Assembly (NCBI GenBank): GCA_009780315.1 | Contig: WRAH01000028.1 | Location: forward strand, 1-36,210 | Length of the DNA: 36,210 nt | Direction: 5' to 3' | Source of the DNA: Defluviitaleaceae bacterium | GTDB lineage: Bacteria; Bacillota; Clostridia; Lachnospirales; WQUN01 | Part shown: in pieces, positions 1 through 8,892 of the stretch | Position numbering within the stretch: the stretch's first letter is position 1 | How the letters are laid out: every line of letters starts with the position of its first letter | The notes under the pieces: generated by a model | The model's input: the letters and a program-made list of their open reading frames with translations, nothing else | What the model was told of the DNA's origin: nothing | Database searches by the model: none | Translations under genes and position numbers: made by a program

Positions 1-867
1 AAGGGCATTGGCTAGTCTTCTTGCCCTTTCAAGGGAAACACCTTCGTCTCCACGCTCCATAGCATTTAAGTTGGTTGGTTCTACGTCTGTTAAAAAAGAC
101 AAATCTTCTAAAGACATGTTGTTGTAAAGCCTTCGCTTTTTATGTTGGTGTCCAAAGAGTATATAAGAAAGTGGCTTTCTTAAGTCATTACTCATGGCTG
201 AAAGAAACTCTGCAATTTCTGCCTTTGCTATCCTATACATCTTTCTTTCGCCCCGCTCTAAAAGCTTTTCTAGGCACTCTTGAATCTTATCTTGCTCATT
301 TTCAAAAACAGCTTTACGGATTTCCTGTACATATTGATGTGCGCCATTGTTCCTCTTACATCGCTCTATAGCATAATTATAGCTTTTGGCAAAAGCTTTA
401 GTTACCGCTGGTATATCCACATTAGCTTCCATATATCTTGCCCTAAGAAAACGCAAGGTAAGATTAAGATGTAAAGTAAAACGCATTTTCTTATACTCAT
501 AATCATCTGCATACGCTTTATCATTAAGTAATTCTAAGGCTTCTTTTACAATGTCAATGGTTTTCTTAAAGGTATGTAGATAACCAATAACCAGAGAGAT
601 GATGTGTAAGTCTAAAAAATCCCAGTCGCCTTTAGTTTCTTTCAAATGTTTAAAAATAGGTGCAGCAACAGCGCAGCAGTCATTAAAACTTTGATTAGTG
701 TCATCTGCATGAGTTGTTTTTAACGTCAGTATGCAAAGGTTCAGCCTATCACTAGGTTCTTTTTCTAATTGTCTTTCGCATTTTGCAATTAGTCTTTCTG
801 TTTCTGAAATTTTGCTTGCTCTAAATGCTAAAAATTCGCTAATTAAATCTTCTGTTGACAATGCCAT
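1..867 (-). CDS. Helical (TPR-like) regulator with C-terminal XRE-type HTH, partial
   Basis: This reading frame is open from the ATG at 867 to the left window edge (289 codons, no stop), so the C-terminus is missing. Residues 1 to about 240 are helical and Cys/Lys/Glu-rich with no obvious catalytic motif, like the TPR repeats of RRNPP regulators. Residues 244-289 read as an XRE/HTH_3 motif (MSLEDLSFLTDVEP, then NAMERGDEGVSLERARRLA). The start is supported by GGGGGTGAG 9-10 nt upstream. The gene lies 18 nt after two tandem micro-genes on the same strand and probably shares their promoter. I infer a transcription factor, possibly the receptor of the peptides. Known RRNPP receptors carry the HTH at the N-terminus, so the order here is unusual. 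The DNA-binding assignment is fairly safe; the peptide-receptor role is inference. Confidence 0.7.
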   Translation of the reverse strand, partial: MALSTEDLISEFLAFRASKISETERLIAKCERQLEKEPSDRLNLCILTLKTTHADDTNQSFNDCCAVAAPIFKHLKETKGDWDFLDLHIISLVIGYLHTFKKTIDIVKEALELLNDKAYADDYEYKKMRFTLHLNLTLRFLRARYMEANVDIPAVTKAFAKSYNYAIERCKRNNGAHQYVQEIRKAVFENEQDKIQECLEKLLERGERKMYRIAKAEIAEFLSAMSNDLRKPLSYILFGHQHKKRRLYNNMSLEDLSFLTDVEPTNLNAMERGDEGVSLERARRLANAL

Positions 868-885
868 TAGCAGAACTCACCCCCG

Positions 886-978
886 TTATAAATCCCAATC
901 ATCAAATTCCCCTGGAAAAAAGACACCGCCAAAAGGCACAAGGGGGATAAGCGACATAAATAAATTCATTAAAAACAT
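886..978 (-). CDS. Small hydrophobic peptide with acidic Trp C-terminus (copy 2), putative pheromone precursor
   Basis: Thirty codons, ATG to TAA, with GGAGGT six nt upstream of the start. The product begins MFLMNLFMSL, has a hydrophobic Pro/Gly/Phe middle, and ends PGEFDDWDL. It is paralogous to the peptide encoded just upstream: both carry NLFMSL near the start, both end in (E/D)FD(D/G)WDL-stop, and the nucleotide match extends into the ribosome binding site that follows each stop. The regulator starts 18 nt downstream. The C-terminal tail resembles mature streptococcal XIP pheromones of the ComS type (for example GLDWWSL), but there is no direct evidence of export or processing. A toxin or leaderless bacteriocin is a less likely alternative. 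Confidence 0.72.
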   Translation of the reverse strand: MFLMNLFMSLIPLVPFGGVFFPGEFDDWDL

Positions 979-991
979 AAATGCACCTCCG

Positions 992-1075
992 TTATAAATC
1001 CCAGCCGTCAAAATCCCCAGGTGAAGTATCATCACCAAAAGACACAAGCGACATAAATAAATTGGCAAAAAGCAT
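992..1075 (-). CDS. Small hydrophobic peptide with acidic Trp C-terminus (copy 1), putative pheromone precursor
   Basis: Twenty-seven codons, ATG to TAA, with AGGAGGG eight nt upstream of the start, a very strong ribosome binding site. The product begins MLFANLFMSL and ends PGDFDGWDL. It is the first gene of a three-gene transcript (peptide 1, peptide 2, regulator); its stop is 13 nt before the start of peptide 2. The conserved ends and variable middle in two tandem copies indicate duplication with selection on the C-terminal tail, as expected for a signalling peptide. It is shorter than most gene-calling cut-offs. Function is inferred from layout and from similarity of the tail to XIP-type pheromones. 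Confidence 0.72.
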   Translation of the reverse strand: MLFANLFMSLVSFGDDTSPGDFDGWDL

Positions 1076-1115
1076 AGAATATACCCTCCTACTAGATTTT
1101 TTCAAGCTTTTTGTC

Positions 1116-1144
1116 AGTATATCACTATATCCATTAGAAGTAAA
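1116..1144 (-). promoter_or_regulatory. Sigma-A type promoter of the peptide/regulator operon
   Basis: On the minus strand, TTTACT (1144-1139) and TATACT (1121-1116) are separated by exactly 17 nt. Transcription would start near 1109, about 34 nt before the first peptide. No inverted repeat that would mark the regulator's own site is obvious to me beside it. Confidence 0.6.
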
Positions 1145-1181
1145 TATATTTTTTAGTTTATGCAAAAATCAAAATATAATT

Positions 1182-2177
1182 TTATAAATTCCCCAATTGG
1201 GCTTGAATGATGGCATCACAAAAGCGGTCGAAATCCAAATCCTCTTTTTGCAAGTCAGGATTTGCCAAATGATAGGCAATGGATTCACGTATACCCACGT
1301 CAAAGCGAATGGTTGCATTCCACCCCGGCACGAGAGATTTTATTTTACTGTTGTCAAAAACAACAGAATTTGCTTTATCGCCCCAAAGTGTGCCTTCAAA
1401 ATCAGGATTGGCGGCAATGATTGTATTTGTGGGGACATGGCAAATCTTTGGTGCAACCCCAAGCACACGCCCGATAATTGTATAAATTTGATTCCATGTC
1501 AGCACTTCATCAGAAGTGATGTGGACGGCTTCGCCTATGGCATGAATATTGCCAATAAGCCCTTCAAATGCCCTTGCAAAATCCCGCGAATGGGTAAGCA
1601 CCCACAGGCTTGCACCATCACCATGTACCAAAACAGGTTTGCTCTCTTGCATACGTTTTACAACTTGCCAAGGATTACCCCCATGGACTGCCACAGGTAA
1701 AGCCGTTTTATCATAGGTATGACTTGGGCGTACAATGGTTATTGGAAAGCCATTTTTACGATATTCAGCGACGAGCAGTTCCTCACAGTCTATTTTTTTC
1801 CGTGAATACTCCCAGTAAGGGTTTGAAAGGGGAGTGCTTTCTGTGATTTTGTAGTGAGAAAGAGGTTTTTGATATGCTGATGCTGTGCTAATGAAAATGT
1901 ACTGGTCTGTTTTACCCCTAAATAAGCGAATGTCTCGTTGGACTTGTGCTGGGGTGAAATTGATAAAGTTTGCTACCGCGTCAAAATAGTGGTCTTTGAT
2001 TAACGCAGAAACAAGGGTTTCATCGTTAATGTCACCCTGTAAGTGAATTGCACCTGTAGGGACACTTGTACTCCGTAACCCGCGGTTTAGCAAGTATACT
2101 TCATGCCCTAAACTTACACACAATTCTGTTATTGACGCGCTAATACGCCCTGTCCCGCCTATGAATAGTATTTTCAT
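1182..2177 (-). CDS. NAD-dependent epimerase/dehydratase family protein (extended SDR)
   Basis: The product is 331 residues, a normal length for extended short-chain dehydrogenases. The N-terminus MKILFIGGTGRIS is a Rossmann dinucleotide-binding motif and NRG follows the second strand. The catalytic YxxxK pair is YSRKK (Tyr124, Lys128). The family acts on nucleotide sugars or related carbonyl substrates; the specific substrate cannot be told. A longer frame from an upstream TTG exists, but the ATG at 2177 has AAGGAG eight nt upstream and starts right at the Rossmann strand, so I chose it. It is monocistronic, with its own promoter behind the leuS terminator. An isoflavone-reductase-like or RNA-binding (CSP41-like) role cannot be excluded. 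Confidence 0.85.
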   Translation of the reverse strand: MKILFIGGTGRISASITELCVSLGHEVYLLNRGLRSTSVPTGAIHLQGDINDETLVSALIKDHYFDAVANFINFTPAQVQRDIRLFRGKTDQYIFISTASAYQKPLSHYKITESTPLSNPYWEYSRKKIDCEELLVAEYRKNGFPITIVRPSHTYDKTALPVAVHGGNPWQVVKRMQESKPVLVHGDGASLWVLTHSRDFARAFEGLIGNIHAIGEAVHITSDEVLTWNQIYTIIGRVLGVAPKICHVPTNTIIAANPDFEGTLWGDKANSVVFDNSKIKSLVPGWNATIRFDVGIRESIAYHLANPDLQKEDLDFDRFCDAIIQAQLGNL

Positions 2178-2215
2178 TTGAACGGCTCCTTCCAAATCAC
2201 TTCATTTTGATTGAC

Positions 2216-2244
2216 ATTTTACATCACAGGTTTATATTGCGCAA
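2216..2244 (-). promoter_or_regulatory. Promoter of the epimerase gene
   Basis: On the minus strand, TTGCGC (2244-2239) and TAAAAT (2221-2216) are 17 nt apart. They sit about 40 nt before the epimerase start and after the leuS terminator. Confidence 0.45.
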
Positions 2245-2273
2245 TCGTGTGGAAAATCGAATCAAAAAAAGAC

Positions 2274-2306
2274 ATAAAAAAACAACCCTTCACAAGTCGG
2301 GCTGTT
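2274..2306 (-). terminator. Rho-independent terminator after leuS
   Basis: On the minus strand, AACAGCCC (2306-2299) pairs with GGGTTGTT (2288-2281, one G-U pair) across a 10-nt loop and is followed by a T run. It lies 17 nt after the leuS stop and closes the dcd-valS-leuS operon. Confidence 0.8.
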
Positions 2307-2322
2307 TTGATATGTCATCATG

Positions 2323-4731
2323 TTACTTCACTACAAAATTAACAATTTTTGCGGGTACATAAATGCTTTTTACAATCTCCACATCATTCAGGTGACTTGC
2401 AAGTTGTTGCTTTGCAAGTGCTAAAGCAGTGTCTTTGTCTGCATTGACAGGCAGTGCCAGACTACCCCGAAGTTTTCCATTGACTTGCAACGCAATTTCT
2501 ACTGTGTCGGACTTTAGTTTTTCTTCATCATATTCAGGCCAGCTTTGGGCAAATACAGTTTCCTTGTGTCCTGCATGTTCCCAAATTTCTTCGGCAATGT
2601 GCGGTGCAAAAGGTGATAGCAAAATCGCGAGGGTTTCTAAGGTTGCTTGGTCTATGCCGCCTTGGGTTTTTGCTAAAGCTTGTAAATGGTTGGTATATTC
2701 CATAAATCCGCTAATGGCAGTATTCATAGCCAGTGTATTGATACGGGTGGTAATATGATGAATGAGTTTGTGGCGCAAACGCTCTAATTCTTGTGTGGTG
2801 GGAATGATGGGGCTTTCCTCTACCAATCGCCATACTTTGTTTAAGAAACGGAACGCGCCGTCTATACCGCTGTCATCCCATTCACAGTCTTGGTCTGGCG
2901 GGGCAAGGAACATTTCATAAATGCGCATGGCATCACAACCATAGTTTGGCATTAAATCATCAGGTGAAACACCATGACCTGTACCTTTTGCCATTTTTTT
3001 GCCTTGATAATTCACCATGCCAATATTAAAAAGGGTGGTGAATGGTTCTTCAAATTCCACTACGCCAATATCATATAAAAACTTTGTATAGAAGCGGGCA
3101 TATAACAAATGTAAAACAGCGTGTTCAATTCCGCCAATGTAGTAATCCACAGGCAACCACGTTTTTAATGCTTCAGGACTGGCTAGAGCATTATCATTGT
3201 GTATATCTGGATAGCGCAGGAAATACCATGATGACCCAGCCCATTGGGGCATAGTGTTTGTTTCACGCTTGGCAGGTTTTCCACATGTGGGGCAGATTGT
3301 ATTGACCCAATCTGTGATTTTAGCAAGGGGCGATTCTCCTGTTTCAGTAGGCTCGTATGATTCAATTTCAGGCAAAGCCACAGGAAGGTCTTTATCTGGC
3401 ACAATCACTGGCCCGCAAGTTTCACAGTGGATAATAGGAATTGGCTCACCCCAATAACGCTGGCGGGAAAATACCCAGTCGCGGATTTTATAGTTAACTG
3501 CTTGTTTTCCGCACTTCTTTTTTTCTATCTCGGCAGTGATTGCAGTTTTTGCGTTGGTTACATTCATTCCATTATATTCGCCTGAATTTACAAGCAAACC
3601 ATCACCAGTATATGCTTCTTTTAAAGGCATGTCAGATACTTTGCCATCCAAAGCAATGACCTCTGTAATTGGAAGCCCAAACTTTGTTGCAAATTCAAAA
3701 TCCCGCTCGTCATGACCAGGCACACACATGATTGCACCTGTGCCATAGTCTGCAAGAACATAGTCAGCCACCCAAATAGGCATATCTGCACGCCCTGTCA
3801 TGGGGTTTATTGCATAGCGTCCTGTAAATACTCCTGTTTTTTCCTTGGCAGCCATACGGTCTACATTGGAAAGGGTTGAAGATTGTTTCACATAAGCTTC
3901 CACGGCAGATTTTTGCTCGTCTGTTGTAAGTACTTCTACCAGCTCATGCTCTGGGGCAAGAATCATAAAAGTTGCACCAAACAATGTGTCAGGGCGGGTA
4001 GTAAATGCTTTGATAGTTTGGTGCGTATCTGCCACAGTAAAATCAATTTCTGCACCATGGCTTTTGCCTATCCATTCGGACTGCATTCTTTTAACCTTAT
4101 CTGGCCAGTTTAAGCCGTCAAGGTCAGATAAAAGACGCTCTGCATAATGGGTGATTCTTAACATCCACTGGCGTAAATTTTTCTTGGTGGTGGTTTCGCC
4201 GCAACGTTCACACTCCCCGCCAATAACTTCTTCATTAGCGCGCACAACCTTACAGCTTGGACACCAGTTTAAAGGCATTTCCTTTTCATATGCCAAACCT
4301 TTTTCAAACATGCGGGCAAAAATCCACTGTGTCCACTTGTAGTATGCAGGGTCGGTTGTGTCCAGCTCATAATCCCAGTCGTAAATCGTACTCATTTCGT
4401 TGAGCTGACGCTTCATGCTGACGATATTTTCCCCAGTGGAAATGGATGGGTGCATTTTTCGCTTGATGGCGTTATTTTCCGCAGGCAAACCAAAAGCATC
4501 CCAGCCCATTGGGCGCAAAACATGATAGCCTTGCAAAATTTTGTAGCGTCCAAGTACGTCACTTAGCACATATCCCCGCCAATGCCCCATATGCAAGGCT
4601 GTACCTGATGGATATGGAAACATATCTAAGCAGTAATATTTGGGCTTGCCAGCGACATTTTTTTGGATGGGATGCGCTTCCCACTTTGCGCGCCACTTTT
4701 TTTCTGTTGCGGTAAAATTATATTTAGCCAT
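2323..4731 (-). CDS. leuS: Leucyl-tRNA synthetase
   Basis: Class Ia synthetase of 802 residues that charges tRNA-Leu in the cytoplasm. The HIGH motif appears as HMGH at residues 47-50 in PYPSGTALHMGHWRGY. The CP1 editing domain is present (TTRPDTLFGATFM). Zinc-type Cys clusters (CPSCKVV and CERCGE; CETCG and CPTCGK) are visible. The C-terminal part includes WDDSGIDGAFRFLNKVWRL and the end domain VNGKLRG. The KMSKS loop is variant, KMAKG at 579-583: both lysines are kept and both serines are lost. The ATG is one nt after the valS stop, so the two genes are translationally coupled. The identity is clear. Confidence 0.97.
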   Translation of the reverse strand: MAKYNFTATEKKWRAKWEAHPIQKNVAGKPKYYCLDMFPYPSGTALHMGHWRGYVLSDVLGRYKILQGYHVLRPMGWDAFGLPAENNAIKRKMHPSISTGENIVSMKRQLNEMSTIYDWDYELDTTDPAYYKWTQWIFARMFEKGLAYEKEMPLNWCPSCKVVRANEEVIGGECERCGETTTKKNLRQWMLRITHYAERLLSDLDGLNWPDKVKRMQSEWIGKSHGAEIDFTVADTHQTIKAFTTRPDTLFGATFMILAPEHELVEVLTTDEQKSAVEAYVKQSSTLSNVDRMAAKEKTGVFTGRYAINPMTGRADMPIWVADYVLADYGTGAIMCVPGHDERDFEFATKFGLPITEVIALDGKVSDMPLKEAYTGDGLLVNSGEYNGMNVTNAKTAITAEIEKKKCGKQAVNYKIRDWVFSRQRYWGEPIPIIHCETCGPVIVPDKDLPVALPEIESYEPTETGESPLAKITDWVNTICPTCGKPAKRETNTMPQWAGSSWYFLRYPDIHNDNALASPEALKTWLPVDYYIGGIEHAVLHLLYARFYTKFLYDIGVVEFEEPFTTLFNIGMVNYQGKKMAKGTGHGVSPDDLMPNYGCDAMRIYEMFLAPPDQDCEWDDSGIDGAFRFLNKVWRLVEESPIIPTTQELERLRHKLIHHITTRINTLAMNTAISGFMEYTNHLQALAKTQGGIDQATLETLAILLSPFAPHIAEEIWEHAGHKETVFAQSWPEYDEEKLKSDTVEIALQVNGKLRGSLALPVNADKDTALALAKQQLASHLNDVEIVKSIYVPAKIVNFVVK

Positions 4732-4732
4732 A

Positions 4733-7447
4733 TTAGCCCTTCAACTCCTCATTCACTTTTGCTAATTTTGCGGCAAAGTCTTCACGTTTTTCACGTTCGG
4801 CAGCAACGAGTGCCTCGGGGGCTTTTGCCATGAATCCTTCATTTGCCAGCTTGCTGTCTATACGGGCGATTTCTTGCTCAAGTTTTTGCTTTTCCTTGGT
4901 TAAACGGGCATTTTCTTTTTCCCTATCCACGAGAGCGTCCATAGGCAAATAGATATTTGCACCTGAAACCACAATGGATACTGTACTGGATGGAATCGCT
5001 ACATCAGGGTCTTGCATGTCAACATGAGATGCCCCGGAAAGTGCTGTAAAAAAGTCTTTTGTAAAATTGAAAAGTATACGTGATTCTTCATCCATGGGAA
5101 CAACAATAATTGCAATTTTTTTTGATGGTGGCACTTGCTTTTCTGTGCGTACGGCGCGAATGGCACGAATGGCCTCCTTCATACGCTCAATACTTTTTTC
5201 TGCAAGGCTTACAACCCCTGCTTTTGCAGGGTACAATACTGGCCATGGCTGGGTCGTTATGGTGCGTACTTCAGAAGGCGTACCTGTTGCATGGTTTAAT
5301 GCCAAAAATAAGTCTTCTGTAATAAATGGGGTGATAGGGTGCAAAACTTTAAAGAGAGTATCAAGCACCATTCCTAATGTATATTGGGCTGTAAATCTTA
5401 ATTTTTTGGCATTTTCAATCGCGGTTTCATCGCCAGTTTCCATGGCTTTTTGAACACCATATAAACGCGGCTTTACCATTTCTATATACCAATCGCAAAA
5501 TTCATCCCAAATGAAATCGACTATTTTGCCTACTGCCATGCCTATTTCATGGGCTTCCAGCTTTTCTGCGACTTCAACCACTAAACGATTGGTTAAATCG
5601 GTAATCCATTCATCTTCTAACTGCTGTGTTAATCCACGGGCATGGGTGTAATGTTCTAAACTTTCATTAAAGCCATCCATATTCATTATCACAAACCTGG
5701 TGGCGTTCCATAACTTATTTAAAAAATTTCTGGCAGGCTCTAATCTTTCACGGAAGAATCGCGTGTCATTGTCAAGGGCACCACCATTGGTCAACATGAG
5801 ACGGAGTGTGTCTGCACCAAAGTCATCTATAATTTCCAGCGGGTCAATACCATTGCCAAGAGACTTAGACATTTTGCGCCCGTGTTCATCATTCACAGTG
5901 CCATTGATAAACACATGGGTAAAGGGTATTTCACCCATAAATTTTTCACCCATAAACATCATCCGCGCAACCCAAAAGAAAATAATGCCCCTGTCAGTGA
6001 CCAGCGTATTGGTAGGGTAAAAGTAGTCTAGTTCTGATGTTTTTTCCGGCCATCCCAAAGTTGAAAAGGGCCATAGGGCAGAAGAAAACCATGTATCCAG
6101 CACGTCTTCATCCTGCGTCAAATGTATAGCACCGCAAGTAGAACATTTTTCTGGCACAGATTTGGATACAGTAATATGTCCATTTTCGCAGTAATACGCA
6201 GGGATACGATGACCCCACCATAGTTGACGGGAAATACACCAGTCGCGGATATTTTCCAGCCAATGGGCATATGTTTTGCCAAAACGCTCACGGTTAAATT
6301 TTAATTTGCCGCTGGTATAAGCATCTAACGCAGGCTTTGCCAGTGCGTCCATTTTTACAAACCATTGAAGCTGCATCAATGGTTCAATGGCTGTGCCACA
6401 GCGGTCATGCTCGCCTACGGCATGGGTTAATGGTTCGGCTTTGATGTATAATCCCCGTGCAGTCATGTCTTCAATGATTTTTTTACGGGCATCTTCTCGG
6501 GTTAAACCTTGATAGGCTGTACCGCCAATTTCGTTGATTGTACCATCATTGTTCATTATGTTAATACGGGGCAGGTCGTGGCGATTGCCTACTTCAAAAT
6601 CATTTGGGTCATGGGCAGGGGTGATTTTTACTACCCCTGTGCCATATTCAGGGTCTACATAACTATCTTCAATGATTGGAATTTTGCGCCCTACCATGGG
6701 GACTTCTGCAAATTTTCCAACAAGGTCTTTATATCTGTCGTCATTGGGGGCAACTGCAATTGCAGTGTCTCCAAGCATAGTCTCTGGGCGAGTTGTGGCA
6801 AAGGCAATATGTCCAACCCCTTCAACAGGATATTTGAAATGATAGAGATACCCCTCTGTGTCCTTGTGTTCAACTTCTGCGTCTGAAATACTTGTCTGAC
6901 ATTTTACACACCAGTTGACCAAGCGTTCCCCTCGATAAATTTTATCCTCTTCATACAGGCGCACAAATGCCTCAAGTACAGCATCAGAAAGCCCTTCGTC
7001 CATGGTAAAACGTAATCTTTCCCAATCACATGAACAACCTAGCTTTTTTAACTGATTTATAATTCTACCGCCGTATTCTTCGTTCCATTCCCATAGTTTT
7101 TCTAAAAAGCCCTCACGCCCTAAGTCGTCTTTAGTTATACCCTGTTGGGCTAAAGCTTTCATGACAACGACTTCTGTAGCGATTGCAGCATGGTCTGTAC
7201 CAGGCATCCACAGGGTTTCAAAGCCCTGCATACGCTTAAAGCGGATAAGAATGTCTTGAATTGTGTTGTTGAGTGCATGTCCCATGTGCAGTTGGGATGT
7301 GATATTTGGCGGAGGCATCATAATCGTATAAGGCTTTTTACCCTGTGCCTTACCATTTTCTGCACTGGCACGGAAATATCCGCCTTCCAGCCAACGAGAA
7401 TAGATTTCTGCTTCACGGGACTTGTCATAGGTTTTCGGAATTTCCAT
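4733..7447 (-). CDS. valS: Valyl-tRNA synthetase
   Basis: Class Ia synthetase of 904 residues that charges tRNA-Val. HMGH is at 54-57 within PPPNITSQLHMGHA and a canonical KMSKS is at 525-529 (RKMSKSLGNGIDP). The editing domain shows TTRPETMLGDTAIAV. The last 70 or so residues form the coiled coil typical of ValRS (ENARLTKEKQKLEQEIARI). AGAAGGAG precedes the ATG. The start overlaps the end of the preceding membrane-protein gene by 23 nt, and leuS follows after one nt, so the three are co-transcribed. I see no T-box leader next to valS; any such control would have to lie upstream of dcd, where none is visible either. Confidence 0.97.
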   Translation of the reverse strand: MEIPKTYDKSREAEIYSRWLEGGYFRASAENGKAQGKKPYTIMMPPPNITSQLHMGHALNNTIQDILIRFKRMQGFETLWMPGTDHAAIATEVVVMKALAQQGITKDDLGREGFLEKLWEWNEEYGGRIINQLKKLGCSCDWERLRFTMDEGLSDAVLEAFVRLYEEDKIYRGERLVNWCVKCQTSISDAEVEHKDTEGYLYHFKYPVEGVGHIAFATTRPETMLGDTAIAVAPNDDRYKDLVGKFAEVPMVGRKIPIIEDSYVDPEYGTGVVKITPAHDPNDFEVGNRHDLPRINIMNNDGTINEIGGTAYQGLTREDARKKIIEDMTARGLYIKAEPLTHAVGEHDRCGTAIEPLMQLQWFVKMDALAKPALDAYTSGKLKFNRERFGKTYAHWLENIRDWCISRQLWWGHRIPAYYCENGHITVSKSVPEKCSTCGAIHLTQDEDVLDTWFSSALWPFSTLGWPEKTSELDYFYPTNTLVTDRGIIFFWVARMMFMGEKFMGEIPFTHVFINGTVNDEHGRKMSKSLGNGIDPLEIIDDFGADTLRLMLTNGGALDNDTRFFRERLEPARNFLNKLWNATRFVIMNMDGFNESLEHYTHARGLTQQLEDEWITDLTNRLVVEVAEKLEAHEIGMAVGKIVDFIWDEFCDWYIEMVKPRLYGVQKAMETGDETAIENAKKLRFTAQYTLGMVLDTLFKVLHPITPFITEDLFLALNHATGTPSEVRTITTQPWPVLYPAKAGVVSLAEKSIERMKEAIRAIRAVRTEKQVPPSKKIAIIVVPMDEESRILFNFTKDFFTALSGASHVDMQDPDVAIPSSTVSIVVSGANIYLPMDALVDREKENARLTKEKQKLEQEIARIDSKLANEGFMAKAPEALVAAEREKREDFAAKLAKVNEELKG

Positions 7448-8858
7448 GGCTTTTTTCTCCTTCTATGTCTGTCAAGACTTCTGTTGCGGATTCGGTTAGT
7501 TTTTCTGCACCCTCGGCAAAGATATCAAAAAGCTGCCAAATGGGGCGAGGTTCAGGTTCTTCTTCTTTTTTCTCATGGGCAGCAAAGAGTGCTTCTGCTT
7601 CTTTCATGTAGTTCTCTATGACAACCTCTATAGCGGGTTGTATTTTTTTAAGTTTTGTTAAGGTATTCCAAATTTCTTCATGACGGCGGTCTAGTTCTGC
7701 TAAAGATTTTTCCGCACCTTCCCGCTCGGTGTTTAAATCTGTAAATCGACGGCGTTTATCATCTAAGTTGATGGTTTTTGCAAAGCCCTCTACAGTGGAC
7801 TTTACGCCGCCAAGTTTTTTTTCACGGACAAAACGCTCAATGGTCGTTTCTGTTTCATACATGAGAGAGCGTACAGTATCTATGCGATTGGCTAGATGAC
7901 GATAGCTTTCAAGGTCGTTTAAATTGTTTTCAAGGGTTCGTGCATTGTTCGCCTTGTATTTCTTGTAGCAGAACCGCAAATAATTGGTGTAGTAGGCATA
8001 CACTACGCTTTTTTTATTTAATAACTCTACAGCGCGGTGTTGCTTTTTTGTATTGTTTCGCAATTCTTTTATCACCCGAAAGCGAAAAATATTTACGACA
8101 ACGACAAAGCCCATGACTAGTAATACAAAAATTGTAGCGGGTATAAAGACGTTTATTGTGGTGTTAAAAAACATAAAAAGCAATGCAAAAAGTATGACGA
8201 AAAACACGCCAATAACGCCAACAGTCATTTTATATATAAAGCTCAGGGAATTTTGTATATCCACCCGCTCGAAAGCAAGCTCTTCTTTTTCACCTGTAAG
8301 GTATCCAATATCTAAACGAAGGGCGCGCTGATGTTTTTCTGCGTCTTTAATTGAAGGAATGGCGTCACGGGCATCACTTGCCAAAGATTCAATATCTACT
8401 AATGAACTGTCGTAATCGCTAAGTTTTTCAAGAAGAATACTGCGCTCACCAGCCATGGCAACAAAGCGTTCCAGCATTTTTTTAAGGTCGTTTATTTCTT
8501 CGTCTGTCAAGTTTATAAATGCGTCCAATTCGGACAATTGATTAGAGATGGTGTTTAGGCGCGCGCTTATTTTTAACCGTTGGGTAGCAACACGAAGGGC
8601 ATCGTCACAAAGGGTTGACGCTTGACGCATGGGCAGATAGGTTGGGTCTTCTGTTTCAAGTTCCTCATAAAATTGTTTAAACTTTGAATAAGCTTCAATA
8701 TCTTCTGCTTCCACATGGATTTTTTCTTTTGCAAAATTGGTTCTAAAAAGTTTTTTGATACGGCTAAAAAAACCTACTTTTTCTACAGGCAAGTCACCGA
8801 AAAGTTCATCTATTACGGCTTCATCATATTTTGGCGCGGGTCTGGTGTGAGTGCTCAT
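7425..8858 (-). CDS. Unknown coiled-coil membrane protein, two TM segments
   Basis: I do not recognise the family. The 477-residue product has a basic N-terminal region (FFSRIKKLFRTNF, 30-42) and a helical, coiled-coil-prone region at about 80-205. A hairpin of two hydrophobic segments follows at about 211-231 and 238-257, then a second long Glu/Lys/Arg-rich helical region at 265-432, and a Pro/Glu stretch (EEEPEPRP). There is no signal peptide and no enzyme motif. The layout suggests an inner-membrane protein with both helical arms in the cytoplasm, perhaps a scaffold. It starts 34 nt after the dcd stop with GAGGAAGAGG upstream, and its last codons overlap valS. Co-transcription with valS and leuS is likely, but a functional link is not shown. 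Confidence 0.75.
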   Translation of the reverse strand: MSTHTRPAPKYDEAVIDELFGDLPVEKVGFFSRIKKLFRTNFAKEKIHVEAEDIEAYSKFKQFYEELETEDPTYLPMRQASTLCDDALRVATQRLKISARLNTISNQLSELDAFINLTDEEINDLKKMLERFVAMAGERSILLEKLSDYDSSLVDIESLASDARDAIPSIKDAEKHQRALRLDIGYLTGEKEELAFERVDIQNSLSFIYKMTVGVIGVFFVILFALLFMFFNTTINVFIPATIFVLLVMGFVVVVNIFRFRVIKELRNNTKKQHRAVELLNKKSVVYAYYTNYLRFCYKKYKANNARTLENNLNDLESYRHLANRIDTVRSLMYETETTIERFVREKKLGGVKSTVEGFAKTINLDDKRRRFTDLNTEREGAEKSLAELDRRHEEIWNTLTKLKKIQPAIEVVIENYMKEAEALFAAHEKKEEEPEPRPIWQLFDIFAEGAEKLTESATEVLTDIEGEKSHGNSENL

Positions 8859-8892
8859 GGGTTAGCCTCTTCCTCAGTCAGTTGATGGGCGG

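Noticed and set aside
886..1068. 60-codon minus-strand frame across the two micro-genes
   Set aside because: Its first half reads the first peptide gene out of frame. The real unit is the 30-codon ORF starting at 978 with its own ribosome binding site; only the end of the longer frame is meaningful.
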